Shown in pieces: positions 39,364-47,618 of a stretch of DNA of 48,260 nt. The position numbers and the translations under genes were made by a program. The notes under the pieces were generated by a model, which was given only the letters and a program-made list of their open reading frames with translations, did no database searches and was not told the DNA's origin. Each line of letters starts with the position of its first letter. Within the stretch, counting starts at the first letter, position 1. Source of the stretch: a virus; IMG/VR virus record IMGVR_UViG_3300032770_000032, positions 1 through 48,260 of that record, one strand, 5' to 3'.

Positions 39364-40268
39364 GTCCACGGCTTGTACCATTTGCGTTTGGGTTTACCAT
39401 TGCGAAGCTCGTCCTCTTCGGCCATGAGTCGCCGATACGAAGTGGAGTCGGCGGCCTGATAGCGTTCGACTCTGGTCTTCACCTCTTTGACGATGTTGTC
39501 CCAGCGGTCCTCGTCAATGTCCTCGATCTCACCGAGCGCGAACTCTTTGTCTTCGAGTTTGATCTTATCCACGAACTTGTCGAGCGTGAGATCGCAGAAC
39601 TCATCCACCCAGTCGGCGATGTAGTAGTATTTGTCTGGTTGATATTTGAAACGCCCGAAGAGAATCGGGTCTTTGTTTCGGATTTTCTCTTTGTTGGTCT
39701 TGAGCGGCTCGGACTTGGTGTAGTCGATGAACAGAATCCAAAACTCGTCAAAGATGTTTGCCTTCTGGAGAGCCTTGACCTTGAGTTGGACCTTGCGAGG
39801 CACGACACGCGGGAACTTTTCGAGCGGCTCCCATTTGATCACTTTCTCTTTGACGACGTTGCGGAATTTGTCGATGTGTTTGAACTCGACCCACTTGTCG
39901 ATGCCGAACGCCACGAGTTCGGATTCGCACACGAGGACTGCGACCTCTTTTGTGAGTTCCTCGTAGAGTGCTTGCTGACCCATCTCTTTCGAGTAGGCCA
40001 CGAGCTTCTGGAGTTTCGAGAGCCGTTTTTTCACGCGCTCGATCTGTACCTTGCCGAGTTTTGATTTCACGAACTTGATGTAGAGGCTCGCCGAGATATC
40101 CTTCGTCACCGGATTCTTACCGAGTTTCATCTCCATGCCGGTTCCGGCATTGGTGTAAACCTGATAGCCGAGAGTTGTACTGCCGGTGCTGAATCCACCG
40201 AAGCTGGAGTCGCCTATGAGCCAGGTCTGACCTGCCGGTGACGTGACGGTTGTTTGTGTACCTGACAT
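39351..40268 (-). CDS. Hypothetical 305-residue protein
   Basis: Has a GGGGGACAG ribosome site. The first 50 residues are Gly/Thr/Ser-rich and disordered. The rest is Lys-rich helix with some strands: SKLGKVQIERVKKRLSKLQK, VIKWEPLEKFPRVVPRKVQL and FDEFWILFIDYTKSEP. It ends in a basic, Trp-rich tail. Not recognised. It is the only long gene between lysis and terminase genes, and could be a virion or packaging-associated protein. Confidence 0.65.
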   Translation of the reverse strand: MSGTQTTVTSPAGQTWLIGDSSFGGFSTGSTTLGYQVYTNAGTGMEMKLGKNPVTKDISASLYIKFVKSKLGKVQIERVKKRLSKLQKLVAYSKEMGQQALYEELTKEVAVLVCESELVAFGIDKWVEFKHIDKFRNVVKEKVIKWEPLEKFPRVVPRKVQLKVKALQKANIFDEFWILFIDYTKSEPLKTNKEKIRNKDPILFGRFKYQPDKYYYIADWVDEFCDLTLDKFVDKIKLEDKEFALGEIEDIDEDRWDNIVKEVKTRVERYQAADSTSYRRLMAEEDELRNGKPKRKWYKPWTWRN

Positions 40269-40278
40269 TGCTGTCCCC

Positions 40279-40650
40279 CTATGCGATTAGATGAGCCAAT
40301 GGGTCAAATGATTCTACTGGCAATGAAGCGCCCTGCACGGCCACGAATCCATTCACCTCGCGGACAGAGATTGAGAAGACGCAGAAAATATCCACGACCC
40401 AATCTCGATTCTCCGGCATGGTGAAAACCTCTGGTAGCTGTGCCACATGCCCATAGCCCAAGTCAAACAAAGCCGACGCCGAATAGCTATATCGTCCGTG
40501 AGCACCGTGCATTTCGAGCAGGTGCTCGGTCTGACGTAAACAGGTTTGTATATGGTTCACGGCCTCGATCTCCAGGCGCGTCCGCACATGGCTCCAGCCC
40601 ATATTGACGACCGCCTGGTCGATTGTGAGCTTGCGGAGTTTCGCGTTCAC
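40279..40650 (-). CDS. Hypothetical protein
   Basis: 123 residues from a GTG that overlaps the preceding stop (GTGA). Mostly helical N-terminus, with a RLEIEAVNHIQTCLRQTEHL segment and a hydrophobic DWVVDIFCVFSISVREVNG strand part. Not recognised. Confidence 0.6.
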   Translation of the reverse strand: MNAKLRKLTIDQAVVNMGWSHVRTRLEIEAVNHIQTCLRQTEHLLEMHGAHGRYSYSASALFDLGYGHVAQLPEVFTMPENRDWVVDIFCVFSISVREVNGFVAVQGASLPVESFDPLAHLIA

Positions 40651-40856
40651 ACGTTTGCCAACTGTGGATTGTGTTTGATCATGGCGTCCATGCCGGTCGA
40701 TTCGAGAGCCCGGATACGAAGCTCTTGTTCAGCGAGGATGCGACCGATCTCCTCGGTGATCAGGGTCATTGCGATGCCAGCGTTCAGACTCTTCGCTGCG
40801 TTCTTGAGGCGCTGTCTGATTTGCGTGTAGACCTCGTCGTACTCTTTATCCTTCAT
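40647..40856 (-). CDS. Small helical protein
   Basis: 69 residues from ATG 40856 (GAGGGG site); the frame above it is inside the previous gene. Entirely helical-looking with KEYDEVYTQIRQRLKNAAKS. Coupled to the next gene by a GTGA overlap. Unknown. Confidence 0.6.
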   Translation of the reverse strand: MKDKEYDEVYTQIRQRLKNAAKSLNAGIAMTLITEEIGRILAEQELRIRALESTGMDAMIKHNPQLANV

Positions 40857-40863
40857 AGACCCC

Positions 40864-41268
40864 TCACATTGACTCCAATTCGGCACGCCAGTCTTTCGCC
40901 GACCGAACCTGCTTGAGCTTCCACGCCAGGTCCTTGTACTTGGACAAACGATGCTCTTCGTTTTTGACATGCTCATCGAGTTCAAAAAGTTTTTTGTTCA
41001 CGGCTTTGTCGATATCGGCCTTGTCCAACAACGAAAGCTCGTCGAGTTTGTGGAGACCGGACACGATGCAGAACTCATCACACGAGATTCCTTTGACGCC
41101 GACCTTCCCCCAGCCAGCGATCAAGTCGTGACCTTTGTAGACCTTGTCTCCGGTATCGTATTCCTGCTCGTAAGCGTCAGTGATCGCTTGCTGTAGGCCA
41201 ATGAAATCCTCGCCTTCGACAGCGGCGAACGTGTGGTTCTCAAACATTATCCAGGCCGTGAGCATCAT
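40864..41268 (-). CDS. Hypothetical protein
   Basis: 134 residues, ATGA-coupled. N-terminal mixed part with WGKVGVKGISCDEFCIVSGL, then a long helix of Lys/Glu/Leu (HVKNEEHRLSKYKDLAWKLK). Not recognised. Confidence 0.6.
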   Translation of the reverse strand: MMLTAWIMFENHTFAAVEGEDFIGLQQAITDAYEQEYDTGDKVYKGHDLIAGWGKVGVKGISCDEFCIVSGLHKLDELSLLDKADIDKAVNKKLFELDEHVKNEEHRLSKYKDLAWKLKQVRSAKDWRAELESM

Positions 41269-41600
41269 AGATTCTTCAGGCTCTCGGTGAATGGTTTTTC
41301 GTTCGTGTCCATCGTCACGCGGACCTTCATACCCATACGGTCGGACATGGCCTTGGTCATTTCTTTTGCGAGGTCCGCTGGCTCGACGTGTTTGGCTGGC
41401 GGTTTGGGGAGAGCGATCTTTAGATTGTAGACCGGCTCCTCGAATATCTCATCCGGCACGTCGAGAGTCATTTTGAGTGCGATCTCGTTGGCCTTGCAGT
41501 TCGGTTTTGATTTGACGAATGTGGCGACCGTGCTGATCTCCCACTTGCTGCCGAAGCGCGACTTGCGTGCGCCGATTTTCATCCAGACTTCTTTTGTCAC
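41265..41600 (-). CDS. Hypothetical protein
   Basis: 111 residues from a GTG coupled to the preceding gene. Beta-rich core (KWEISTVATFVKSKP, NEIALKMTLDVPDEIFEE, YNLKIALPKPP) and a C-terminal helix. Not recognised. Confidence 0.6.
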   Translation of the reverse strand: MTKEVWMKIGARKSRFGSKWEISTVATFVKSKPNCKANEIALKMTLDVPDEIFEEPVYNLKIALPKPPAKHVEPADLAKEMTKAMSDRMGMKVRVTMDTNEKPFTESLKNL

Positions 41601-41866
41601 GGTGATATTCCTTGTCGTTGCATCTCTTCGTCGATGTACTTGGCGACAAAGATCGTCGCCTCGTCGTTTAGATTCTTGAGCATCTCGATTGCGGCGTTTG
41701 GGTCTTTAGCGCCGACCCTGCCGATATCGTGCTTGAGCACGATCATGCAGTCCATCCAGGCCGCGTGAAAACAGGCTTTGAGTTGTCGGCCCTGCTCGGA
41801 CTTCTCATCCATACCCGGATAGGTCGAAGTGAAGAACTCCTGCCACTTGGATTCGATTGTGATCAT
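41597..41866 (-). CDS. Hypothetical protein
   Basis: 89 residues from ATG 41866 (GAGG site, ATGA overlap with upstream). Helical with KSEQGRQLKACFHAAWMDC, a pattern of small proteins near phage replication or packaging genes. Function unknown. Confidence 0.6.
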   Translation of the reverse strand: MITIESKWQEFFTSTYPGMDEKSEQGRQLKACFHAAWMDCMIVLKHDIGRVGAKDPNAAIEMLKNLNDEATIFVAKYIDEEMQRQGISP

Positions 41867-42144
41867 GCTGTCACCTCTTCCCATTCGCGTTTGTCTGGAA
41901 AGTCGATAATCCGCCGCGTGCTCATCGCATGGAGATTTCTCGACGCCTCAAACAGATGAATCATCTCTGGTATCACGGCATCGACCTCGATCAGTTTGCT
42001 TGCGTGATAGGGCGAGCCGTCCTTGATCGCGAGCCAAGTGACCTGCGGAATGAGAACCTCTTCGCCTGAGTGTTTGGATTTTAGTCTGACAAACGAACCG
42101 AAAAGCTGTTTGCCGATGAGAGCCATTACCTCTTCAGATGCCAT
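41863..42144 (-). CDS. Hypothetical protein downstream of terminase
   Basis: 93 residues from ATG 42144 (GGGG site). Starts SEEVMALIGKQLFGSFVRLK and has a beta segment EEVLIPQVTWLAIKDG. Nine bases after the large terminase. Unknown; could be a terminase-associated protein. Confidence 0.6.
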   Translation of the reverse strand: MASEEVMALIGKQLFGSFVRLKSKHSGEEVLIPQVTWLAIKDGSPYHASKLIEVDAVIPEMIHLFEASRNLHAMSTRRIIDFPDKREWEEVTA

Positions 42145-42152
42145 GCTGTCCC

Positions 42153-43649
42153 CTATGTTACGCCGTCGCCCACGAAGTTGAATGAGAACTGATAGCTTTG
42201 GCACGCCTCGTTCGCCATCCAGAAACTCATCACGCAGTCGTCGTGCGCTCCGAGACCCTGTAGCTTCCCATCAACCCATGTGAAGGCTTTGAGTTCGTTG
42301 ATTAGCACGTCGGTCACGCGCCTGTCACGCTCCGTCTTACGCGGTATCACGACTTTGCGGTTTTCAAAAAGAATCTGCATACTTGGCACACCCTTCTCCA
42401 GCGAGTTTTTCGCCTGAGCGGTCGTCGTGAAGCCCTCGACTGGGAGATCGGTGTTCTTGATTAGCTCGTCCGCGAACACACGCTGGAAGGCGTTGTTCTC
42501 GATCAGGATTTTGAGTGGCTTGAACGTAGCCGCCGCATCCTGGATATCGCGGAGTTGCTCGGACATGTTCTTACCTTTTGAGCGGCGGATATCGAGTATC
42601 CAGCGGTTCTTGTGTTTGTCGAGCCCGATGGTCGTGATCACCGTGTAGTCAGCGCCGACGGTGGAAGACATTGCCAAGTCCACCCCACAGAAAATCTGAA
42701 GGTGCTGCCGGTCCTCTGGGGTGAGATAGCTCGGCATCTCATAGGTCTGATCGTAGCACCCTCTCAGCATGTACTCTGGGAACAGCGATGCGTCGTCGTT
42801 GATCGGCTGACACATATACTCGCGTGCGAAACGTGTTGAGCCGACCTCGCGCTTTTTCTTCTCCAGCATCTCGCGATTGTAGCGCGTGGACCATAGCGGT
42901 TTGGTTTCGGTCGCATCGTCGAGCGCCGTGTACCGCTTGAAACAGTATTCCTCGTTCACCTGGAGTTCAGCGTAGAGGTCCATTTGATGAAATGGAGTTC
43001 CCACCACGATGAGTTGCCCGCCTGGGACAAGCATTGGGGTGAGGGCCGAGAAGAAGTAGTCCACCTGTTTTTTACGGACGAGTTCCGAGTAGATCGTTTC
43101 ATCGTTCAGAATGTCGTCACAGATAATCCAGCCAGGGTGAGCACCACGAACACGGGTGCCATATCCACGCGCTCTGACCATTGCACCGTTCGAGCACTTG
43201 ATTTCCATTTTCGACCATGCAGCGTCCGAGTCGATGGGCTCTAGGAACTGAAGCTTTGGGTTCGATGCGATCTCGGTCTTCACGAGATCGAGGAGCGCAA
43301 TCGCTTGGTCCTGAGTCGCTGAGAACAGATAGCCAAGTGACACGCGAGGAATGGACTTGCTGCCAGCGCCGGTCGGTATCCAGTTGTAGTAGAGCCGCCA
43401 GATAATGTAGGCGAACGTGAAGAAGAATGATTTGCCGTGGTCACGAGGCGCGTTGATACAGAGCTTGCCGTGTTTGGCGATGAGATTGGACCACGACTTG
43501 TGGTGATCGGCTATTTCAAGACCGAGTATGTCCTCAGCGAAGTACGACAGGTCCGCCCGTCGCATGATCTCTTCGTGGGTCTCAGTGAAAATCACTCCCG
43601 TCGGTGCATAGCCTGACGAGAGTGCGTCTTTAAACTCGGTCTCGCTCAT
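42153..43649 (-). CDS. terL: Large terminase subunit
   Basis: 498 residues. ATPase: Walker A-like APRDHGKS (67-74), Walker B WIICDD (174-179) and coupling motif VVGTP (215-219). Nuclease: Asp324 in FCGVDLAMSS, Glu384 in ILIENNAF and Asp470/471 in GAHDDCVMS. These are the signature sites of the DNA-packaging motor, which cuts concatemers and pumps DNA through the portal. The Walker A has His in place of a usual Gly/Ser, as in many phage terminases. No small-terminase gene is evident nearby. Confidence 0.93.
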   Translation of the reverse strand: MSETEFKDALSSGYAPTGVIFTETHEEIMRRADLSYFAEDILGLEIADHHKSWSNLIAKHGKLCINAPRDHGKSFFFTFAYIIWRLYYNWIPTGAGSKSIPRVSLGYLFSATQDQAIALLDLVKTEIASNPKLQFLEPIDSDAAWSKMEIKCSNGAMVRARGYGTRVRGAHPGWIICDDILNDETIYSELVRKKQVDYFFSALTPMLVPGGQLIVVGTPFHQMDLYAELQVNEEYCFKRYTALDDATETKPLWSTRYNREMLEKKKREVGSTRFAREYMCQPINDDASLFPEYMLRGCYDQTYEMPSYLTPEDRQHLQIFCGVDLAMSSTVGADYTVITTIGLDKHKNRWILDIRRSKGKNMSEQLRDIQDAAATFKPLKILIENNAFQRVFADELIKNTDLPVEGFTTTAQAKNSLEKGVPSMQILFENRKVVIPRKTERDRRVTDVLINELKAFTWVDGKLQGLGAHDDCVMSFWMANEACQSYQFSFNFVGDGVT

Positions 43650-43650
43650 T

Positions 43651-43815
43651 TCAGTCCTTCAGATGCTCTTCGATTTTAACGCTCATCACACCTTCGACGA
43701 GTTCAGCGCCGATTGGGTCTACGATCACGTAAACGTGTGGGTGACAGTTCTCACAGAGCCATTTGACGAGTGGTTCGGCGGCCTCAGTGAACTCCATCCG
43801 TTGCTCGTCGGTCAT
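43651..43815 (-). CDS. 54-residue hypothetical protein between methyltransferase and terminase
   Basis: A short frame in the 162-base gap between methyltransferase stop and terminase start. ATG overlaps the methyltransferase stop (ATGA) and the stop is one base before the terminase ATG, so it is tightly packed. The product has two Cys (around WLCENCHPHVYVIVDP) and strand patterns ending MSVKIEEHLKD. Unknown function. Confidence 0.65.
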   Translation of the reverse strand: MTDEQRMEFTEAAEPLVKWLCENCHPHVYVIVDPIGAELVEGVMSVKIEEHLKD

Positions 43816-45098
43816 TGTGTCCATTTGATCTCCTTGCCGTTGCGTTTGATTTTGGTTTTGCCAGCGAATGCCAGATAGCGAGAGATGATCACGTCACAGT
43901 ACGCGGGGTCGATCTCCATGCCGTAGCAGATACGCCTTTGCTTTTCTGCCGCGATGAGTGTCGAGCCAGAGCCGAGAAAACAGTCGCACACGATCTGGTC
44001 CTCTTGGGACGAGTTGCGGATTGCACGTTCGGGGAGACCCACAGGCTTTTGCGTGGGGTGAAACTCATTGACCGAGTCGCGCTTGAGTTCCCACACGGTC
44101 TTCTCATCCGATGGGCCGAACCATTGGGGTGATTCATCTGCGTGGTGCGCGTAGATGCACGGCTCGTAGTTGGGAATGTATTGGGCCATGAAAGCGCCGA
44201 GCCCTGAGTGGACCTTGTACCAACACAGGACGGCTCTCACCTTCAAAGGTAATTTGCCGAAGGCTTGAAACACTTCGACCGCTTTGCCGTTTGCATACCA
44301 GATGTAAAACGCTGCGTGTGGTTTTGAGAATTCGACCGCTAAGGAAATTGCGTTGCGGAATAAGTTGGTCAGCGAAGCTCCTTCAAGCTTATCGCCCTTG
44401 ATTCCCTTACGCTTCTTTTTGTTATGGCCGCCCTCGTAATCCACGCCGTATGGCGGGTCAGTGAACACGAGGTCCGCTGCCTCGTCCTGAAACAATCGCT
44501 CCCAGTCCTCTTTGCGAGTGGCATCGCCACATAGGATACGGTGCCTGCCGATCTCGTACATGTCCCCAGGCTTCGTGACGGGCTCTTTTGGGGTCTCTGG
44601 TATCTCGTCCTCGTCTTTGCCAGCCACGCCGGTCGTAGCGGCTCCTAATAGGCCCTCAGCGAAGGACTTCATGTCGATATCAGGTATGTCGGTATTGACC
44701 TTCAGCCAGTCTATGTCGATATCAGCGGCCTTGATGAAATCGCCCAGGCTCTCATCGGTGAGTTTGCCGTAGGTGGAGACCAGCCCTAAGAGGATTTTCT
44801 TCGCCCGCTTCTCGTCCTCGGCTTTGATCACGTTGGCCGGGAATTTCTTCGGGAGCTTCACGCCCTCTTCGGCCATGCGTTTGAGTGTCGTCGTCCGTTG
44901 GTGTCCGTCGAGGATGTGCTTCTGTCCGTCCGGCCCAATCCAAACGTGAAATGGCGCTGTGAACCCATTATCGAGCAGTTGTGATTTGAACCGCTCGTAG
45001 CTGGAGTCGTCGAGCGTTTTGAGTTCGCCCTGGAAATCGAGTAGCTCCGGCAGGGTCACGTCGATGGTCTTTTCAAATCGCACGATCACTTCGTTCAT
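43812..45098 (-). CDS. ParB-like domain fused to DNA methyltransferase
   Basis: 428 residues. Residues 10-140 are a ParB/sulfiredoxin-type domain with ILDGHQRTTTLKRM (GHQR at 65-68). Residues 178-412 are a DNA amino-methyltransferase: DPPY at 214-217 precedes the SAM-binding DCFLGSGST at 372-380, so the order is that of beta-class N6-adenine or N4-cytosine enzymes. ParB-methyltransferase fusions are common in phages and often orphan, protecting phage DNA from host restriction. Target sequence cannot be told. It is upstream of the terminase gene. Confidence 0.88.
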   Translation of the reverse strand: MNEVIVRFEKTIDVTLPELLDFQGELKTLDDSSYERFKSQLLDNGFTAPFHVWIGPDGQKHILDGHQRTTTLKRMAEEGVKLPKKFPANVIKAEDEKRAKKILLGLVSTYGKLTDESLGDFIKAADIDIDWLKVNTDIPDIDMKSFAEGLLGAATTGVAGKDEDEIPETPKEPVTKPGDMYEIGRHRILCGDATRKEDWERLFQDEAADLVFTDPPYGVDYEGGHNKKKRKGIKGDKLEGASLTNLFRNAISLAVEFSKPHAAFYIWYANGKAVEVFQAFGKLPLKVRAVLCWYKVHSGLGAFMAQYIPNYEPCIYAHHADESPQWFGPSDEKTVWELKRDSVNEFHPTQKPVGLPERAIRNSSQEDQIVCDCFLGSGSTLIAAEKQRRICYGMEIDPAYCDVIISRYLAFAGKTKIKRNGKEIKWTQ

Positions 45099-45301
45099 AG
45101 GTCCCTCAGTTCGTCTAGAAAATCGTTTGTGGTTGCGATTACAGGTTCATCAAAGTCGTAGTAGTGATCGGTGAGATAGTCGTCGTCCGGTGGAATCGTC
45201 GGGTCGTACTTCATAACCTCACCGCAATCCTGACAGTGCCAAACCCCTTCACGGTCACGATAGAGCACATTGCGATGGTGACAGCGTTTGCCGATGCTCA
45301 T
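45095..45301 (-). CDS. Small zinc-finger protein
   Basis: 68 residues; ATGA-coupled. The N-terminus has C-x-H (7-9) and CQDC (23-26) as in zinc ribbons: KRCHHRNVLYRDREGVWHCQ. The rest is acidic. Unknown function. Confidence 0.6.
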   Translation of the reverse strand: MSIGKRCHHRNVLYRDREGVWHCQDCGEVMKYDPTIPPDDDYLTDHYYDFDEPVIATTNDFLDELRDL

Positions 45302-45552
45302 GTCTCCAGGTCCTCTCTGCCGAGCATTCGGAGCATGGCCTTGAGAGCTTGAAACTCAGAGAGCATGTTGTCGGCGCGTTGGTGCGCGATGAGAGCCTTG
45401 GTCTCGGCCATTTTCAGTTTGAGGTCCATCTCATGTAGCTGTTGCTTTAGCTGACCGAGTTCTTCGGCCTGCACGCGATTGGTGTGCTGATAGCCCTCAA
45501 TACGCTCGTGGCACTTCTTGACCGTGTTTGGAAAGAAATATGAGTCCTTCAT
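45298..45552 (-). CDS. Coiled-coil protein
   Basis: 84 residues; ATGA-coupled at both ends. From residue 27 on, a heptad-rich helix (RVQAEELGQLKQQLHEMDLK, KMAETKALIAHQRADNMLSE). Unknown function; could oligomerise. Confidence 0.6.
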   Translation of the reverse strand: MKDSYFFPNTVKKCHERIEGYQHTNRVQAEELGQLKQQLHEMDLKLKMAETKALIAHQRADNMLSEFQALKAMLRMLGREDLET

Positions 45553-45773
45553 TTGTACCCTGCCATTAGCGCCCTCTTCAGCGCGTGTTTGAAATCAAGA
45601 TTCTGTAGCCGCCGCTCTTCACGCTTCTCCTCACTCATGCGTTCGAGTTTGCGTAAGACCTTCTGTGGGTCGTGCTTGCCGCCGTAGCCCTTGGTGCCCA
45701 TATAGCCGCCCTTGGCATTCCAGCGGTCCACCTCACCACGGAGAGACTGCTTATGCTTCGAGCCCGGTCTCAC
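45549..45773 (-). CDS. Small basic protein
   Basis: 74 residues from GTG, GTGA-coupled. Very basic, with a GGYMGTKGYGGKHDP loop and a C-terminal helix. Could bind nucleic acid. Unknown. Confidence 0.58.
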   Translation of the reverse strand: MRPGSKHKQSLRGEVDRWNAKGGYMGTKGYGGKHDPQKVLRKLERMSEEKREERRLQNLDFKHALKRALMAGYK

Positions 45774-46024
45774 ACTCTCGCCTGTGGCATCTCGTTCGGT
45801 CGTGCCGGTTTGTTTGCGAACTTGATCTCGATATGGCGTCTGAGATACCAGAGCGCCTTCTCCAAATCCTCAGCCGTCTTCGCTGGGTCTTTCTTTCCCG
45901 CCCGACAGATGTACTTCACCGTGTTGCCCAGGTGATATCCGAGTTGCTGGTCCTCGATGAACTCGATCACCTCGATTTTTCCAGCGTTGTAGTGACTCGG
46001 ATGGTTCACTTTGTCTTCGCTCAT
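45770..46024 (-). CDS. DUF3310 protein
   Basis: 84 residues from ATG 46024 (ATGA overlap). DKVNHPSHYNAGKIEVIEFI, then YHLGNTVKYICRAGKKDP and LEKALWYLRRHIE are the complete signature of DUF3310 (SaV-like proteins), found in many phages near DNA-metabolism genes. The family has been linked to nucleotide-kinase-like proteins, but its activity is not settled. Confidence 0.88.
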   Translation of the reverse strand: MSEDKVNHPSHYNAGKIEVIEFIEDQQLGYHLGNTVKYICRAGKKDPAKTAEDLEKALWYLRRHIEIKFANKPARPNEMPQARV

Positions 46025-46236
46025 GTGCTCCCCCTCGCAAGGCTGTACTCTTCGGATTCGACCTCGTCGCCCTTGAACCGAATGGTCGTGTTCATCATGT
46101 GACGCTGGAATCGCCCGCTCGCTTCGAGTGCCTCTTGACACTGGATGCAGGTGCGATGCTCGCGGTCCTTGATGAGTCTAAAGCGCGGTGCGGGAATCTG
46201 TTCGCCGCATTCGTCACACTCTCTGTTTTCTTTCAT
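46021..46236 (-). CDS. DksA/TraR-type zinc-finger protein
   Basis: 71 residues from ATG 46236. CDECGEQIPAPRFRLIKD, then RTCIQCQEALE: the four-Cys DksA C4 finger with the usual IP-x-x-R-linker. Full DksA regulates transcription through the RNA-polymerase channel; this short phage form has the zinc part and a tail of about 35 residues but not the long N-terminal coiled coil. It may modulate host polymerase. Confidence 0.75.
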   Translation of the reverse strand: MKENRECDECGEQIPAPRFRLIKDREHRTCIQCQEALEASGRFQRHMMNTTIRFKGDEVESEEYSLARGST

Positions 46237-46457
46237 GCTGTTCCCCCGTGATCTAGCAACTCTTCGAGCGCCTTTACAGTGGTGTTTGGATTGATCGCCC
46301 AACACCCGATACATATTTCCATCACAATGAAATCGGGGAGACTAAAGCCCTTCGCCTTAGCTCCCTTTTTCTCAGCCTCGTTAAAGCCGATGCTGCGTCT
46401 CAGGACGTGCTCGTGCTTACACTCTTGCTTCTTGAGTTTCGGCGGCACGAGTTTCAC
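46233..46457 (-). CDS. Small Cys/His-containing protein
   Basis: 74 residues from GTG; the ribosome site is weak. CKHEH near residue 13 and CIGC near residue 49 give a possible metal site. Overlaps the previous gene by 41 bases. Unknown. Confidence 0.55.
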   Translation of the reverse strand: MKLVPPKLKKQECKHEHVLRRSIGFNEAEKKGAKAKGFSLPDFIVMEICIGCWAINPNTTVKALEELLDHGGTA

Positions 46458-46740
46458 CTTTCGCAGCGATGTAGTTTTTGTTGAATACCGATTCGGGCGC
46501 TATCGCTGCGATGAGCCCGTTCACGAACGACCCGAACATGATATTCGAGAACGCTTGGTGCTGTTCATCGTCCATGTCACCGGCCATTTGTGCGATATCG
46601 ACGCCCTGATAGCTGGCCTCGAAATCATCCGCGATGCTGTCACAGTTGCGGCCCACGAGATTGTCCATCTCCCGGTACAGCTTCAGTGTCATTTCGTCCG
46701 GTCTCACTCGTCGTTTGTTGGTTGGCTTTGTTTCGTTCAT
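46417..46740 (-). CDS. Hypothetical protein
   Basis: 107 residues with a strong GGAG site. Helical with VRPDEMTLKLYREMDNLVGR and NIMFGSFVNGLIAAIAPESV. Its first 101 bases overlap the previous gene in another frame. Unknown function. Confidence 0.6.
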   Translation of the reverse strand: MNETKPTNKRRVRPDEMTLKLYREMDNLVGRNCDSIADDFEASYQGVDIAQMAGDMDDEQHQAFSNIMFGSFVNGLIAAIAPESVFNKNYIAAKGETRAAETQEARV

Positions 46741-47035
46741 ACTCTTCTCCTTTGAGTAGGTTTGCTTTCATTTTCAATAGTTCGGCCTCACGCTTTGGAA
46801 TCAGTATCGCGAGGCATTTGGGACAGGTGACTTGCCCGTAGGCCGTGACAGCAATGGGCATCGAGCGGTCGTCACGATCATCGACCTCGTACTCCTTCGT
46901 GCAGAGCAATCGGTACTCCGGCGCTGTTCGCGGCTGACCCCAACCGAATCGTTCATACGATCTGGTCGTGTAATAGTGCGTGAGCATCGGTATTGGCCCG
47001 GTGATCGTATTGTATGGTGAACTGCGCTCGATCAT
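46640..47035 (-). CDS. Hypothetical protein with CxxC motif
   Basis: 131 residues from ATG 47035 (ATGA overlap with the HNH gene). A GQVTCPKCLAILIPKREAEL motif follows an N-terminal Tyr/Arg/Thr-rich part. The last 35 residues are disordered and overlap the next gene. A one-sided CxxC could be half of a zinc ribbon. Unknown. Confidence 0.6.
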   Translation of the reverse strand: MIERSSPYNTITGPIPMLTHYYTTRSYERFGWGQPRTAPEYRLLCTKEYEVDDRDDRSMPIAVTAYGQVTCPKCLAILIPKREAELLKMKANLLKGEEYERNKANQQTTSETGRNDTEAVPGDGQSRGPQL

Positions 47036-47382
47036 TTCGGCCTCGTCACAATCTTTTGATTCCACTCGGTCGCATCCTTCACGACGTTCTCATTCACCGA
47101 TTTGAAATTGCCGAGATGCCCGAATAGCAAATGGCAGTTCACACCGTCGGTCTTGTTCTCACAGAGCGTGATGAAGTTCGTCGGGTCGAGTTCGAGTTGC
47201 GGGTGCAGGTGGAATGGCTTGATGTGATGGACTTCGAGCTTCTTCGAGCCGCCGCACATCGCACAGACCGGATGCTCCTTCAGATGTTGCCTGCGTGCTG
47301 CGGGCCATTTGGCAGAGCGTTTCGCACCGTTTGGAGTTTTGTCGGCCTCGCTGTGATGGACAAGCACTTCGATCTTTTTCAC
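47032..47382 (-). CDS. HNH endonuclease
   Basis: 116 residues from GTG (GTGA overlap). VCAMCGGSKKLEVHHIKPFH, with Cys40, Cys43, His52, His53, then ITLCENKTDGVNCHLLFGH with Asn69-region and Cys74/Cys83: the full HNH beta-beta-alpha metal finger. Such small genes nick or cut DNA, and in many phages they act beside the terminase in packaging; free-standing homing is the alternative. Confidence 0.87.
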   Translation of the reverse strand: MKKIEVLVHHSEADKTPNGAKRSAKWPAARRQHLKEHPVCAMCGGSKKLEVHHIKPFHLHPQLELDPTNFITLCENKTDGVNCHLLFGHLGNFKSVNENVVKDATEWNQKIVTRPK

Positions 47383-47618
47383 GGCTTCGGCTCCTCTTTA
47401 GGAGTCGGTGGATACATGAGATCGCGGAGTGTGAACTGTAGCTGTAGAGCGTCCGCCGCCCGCTGTAGCAATGCCTTCGCCTCGTCCTCTGGGAGATCAA
47501 TGACTTTGTGGCCCTGCATCTCCCAGGCGATATCCGGCGTGTCGTCTGGCGGCTTGAAACACGTCCAGGTCGCGTTATCCGGTACGGCTGAGTCCATTTG
47601 CATGATCACGATTTTCAT
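47379..47618 (-). CDS. Hypothetical protein
   Basis: 79 residues. Beta start (MKIVIMQMDSAVPDNATWTC), helix in the middle (EDEAKALLQRAADALQLQ) and a Pro/Glu/Lys tail. Coupled to genes on both sides. Unknown. Confidence 0.6.
   Translation of the reverse strand: MKIVIMQMDSAVPDNATWTCFKPPDDTPDIAWEMQGHKVIDLPEDEAKALLQRAADALQLQFTLRDLMYPPTPKEEPKP

Noticed and set aside
47032-47382. HNH gene as evidence of an intron or inserted mobile element
   Set aside because: It is coupled by 4-base overlaps at both ends and interrupts nothing, so it looks like a resident phage gene.
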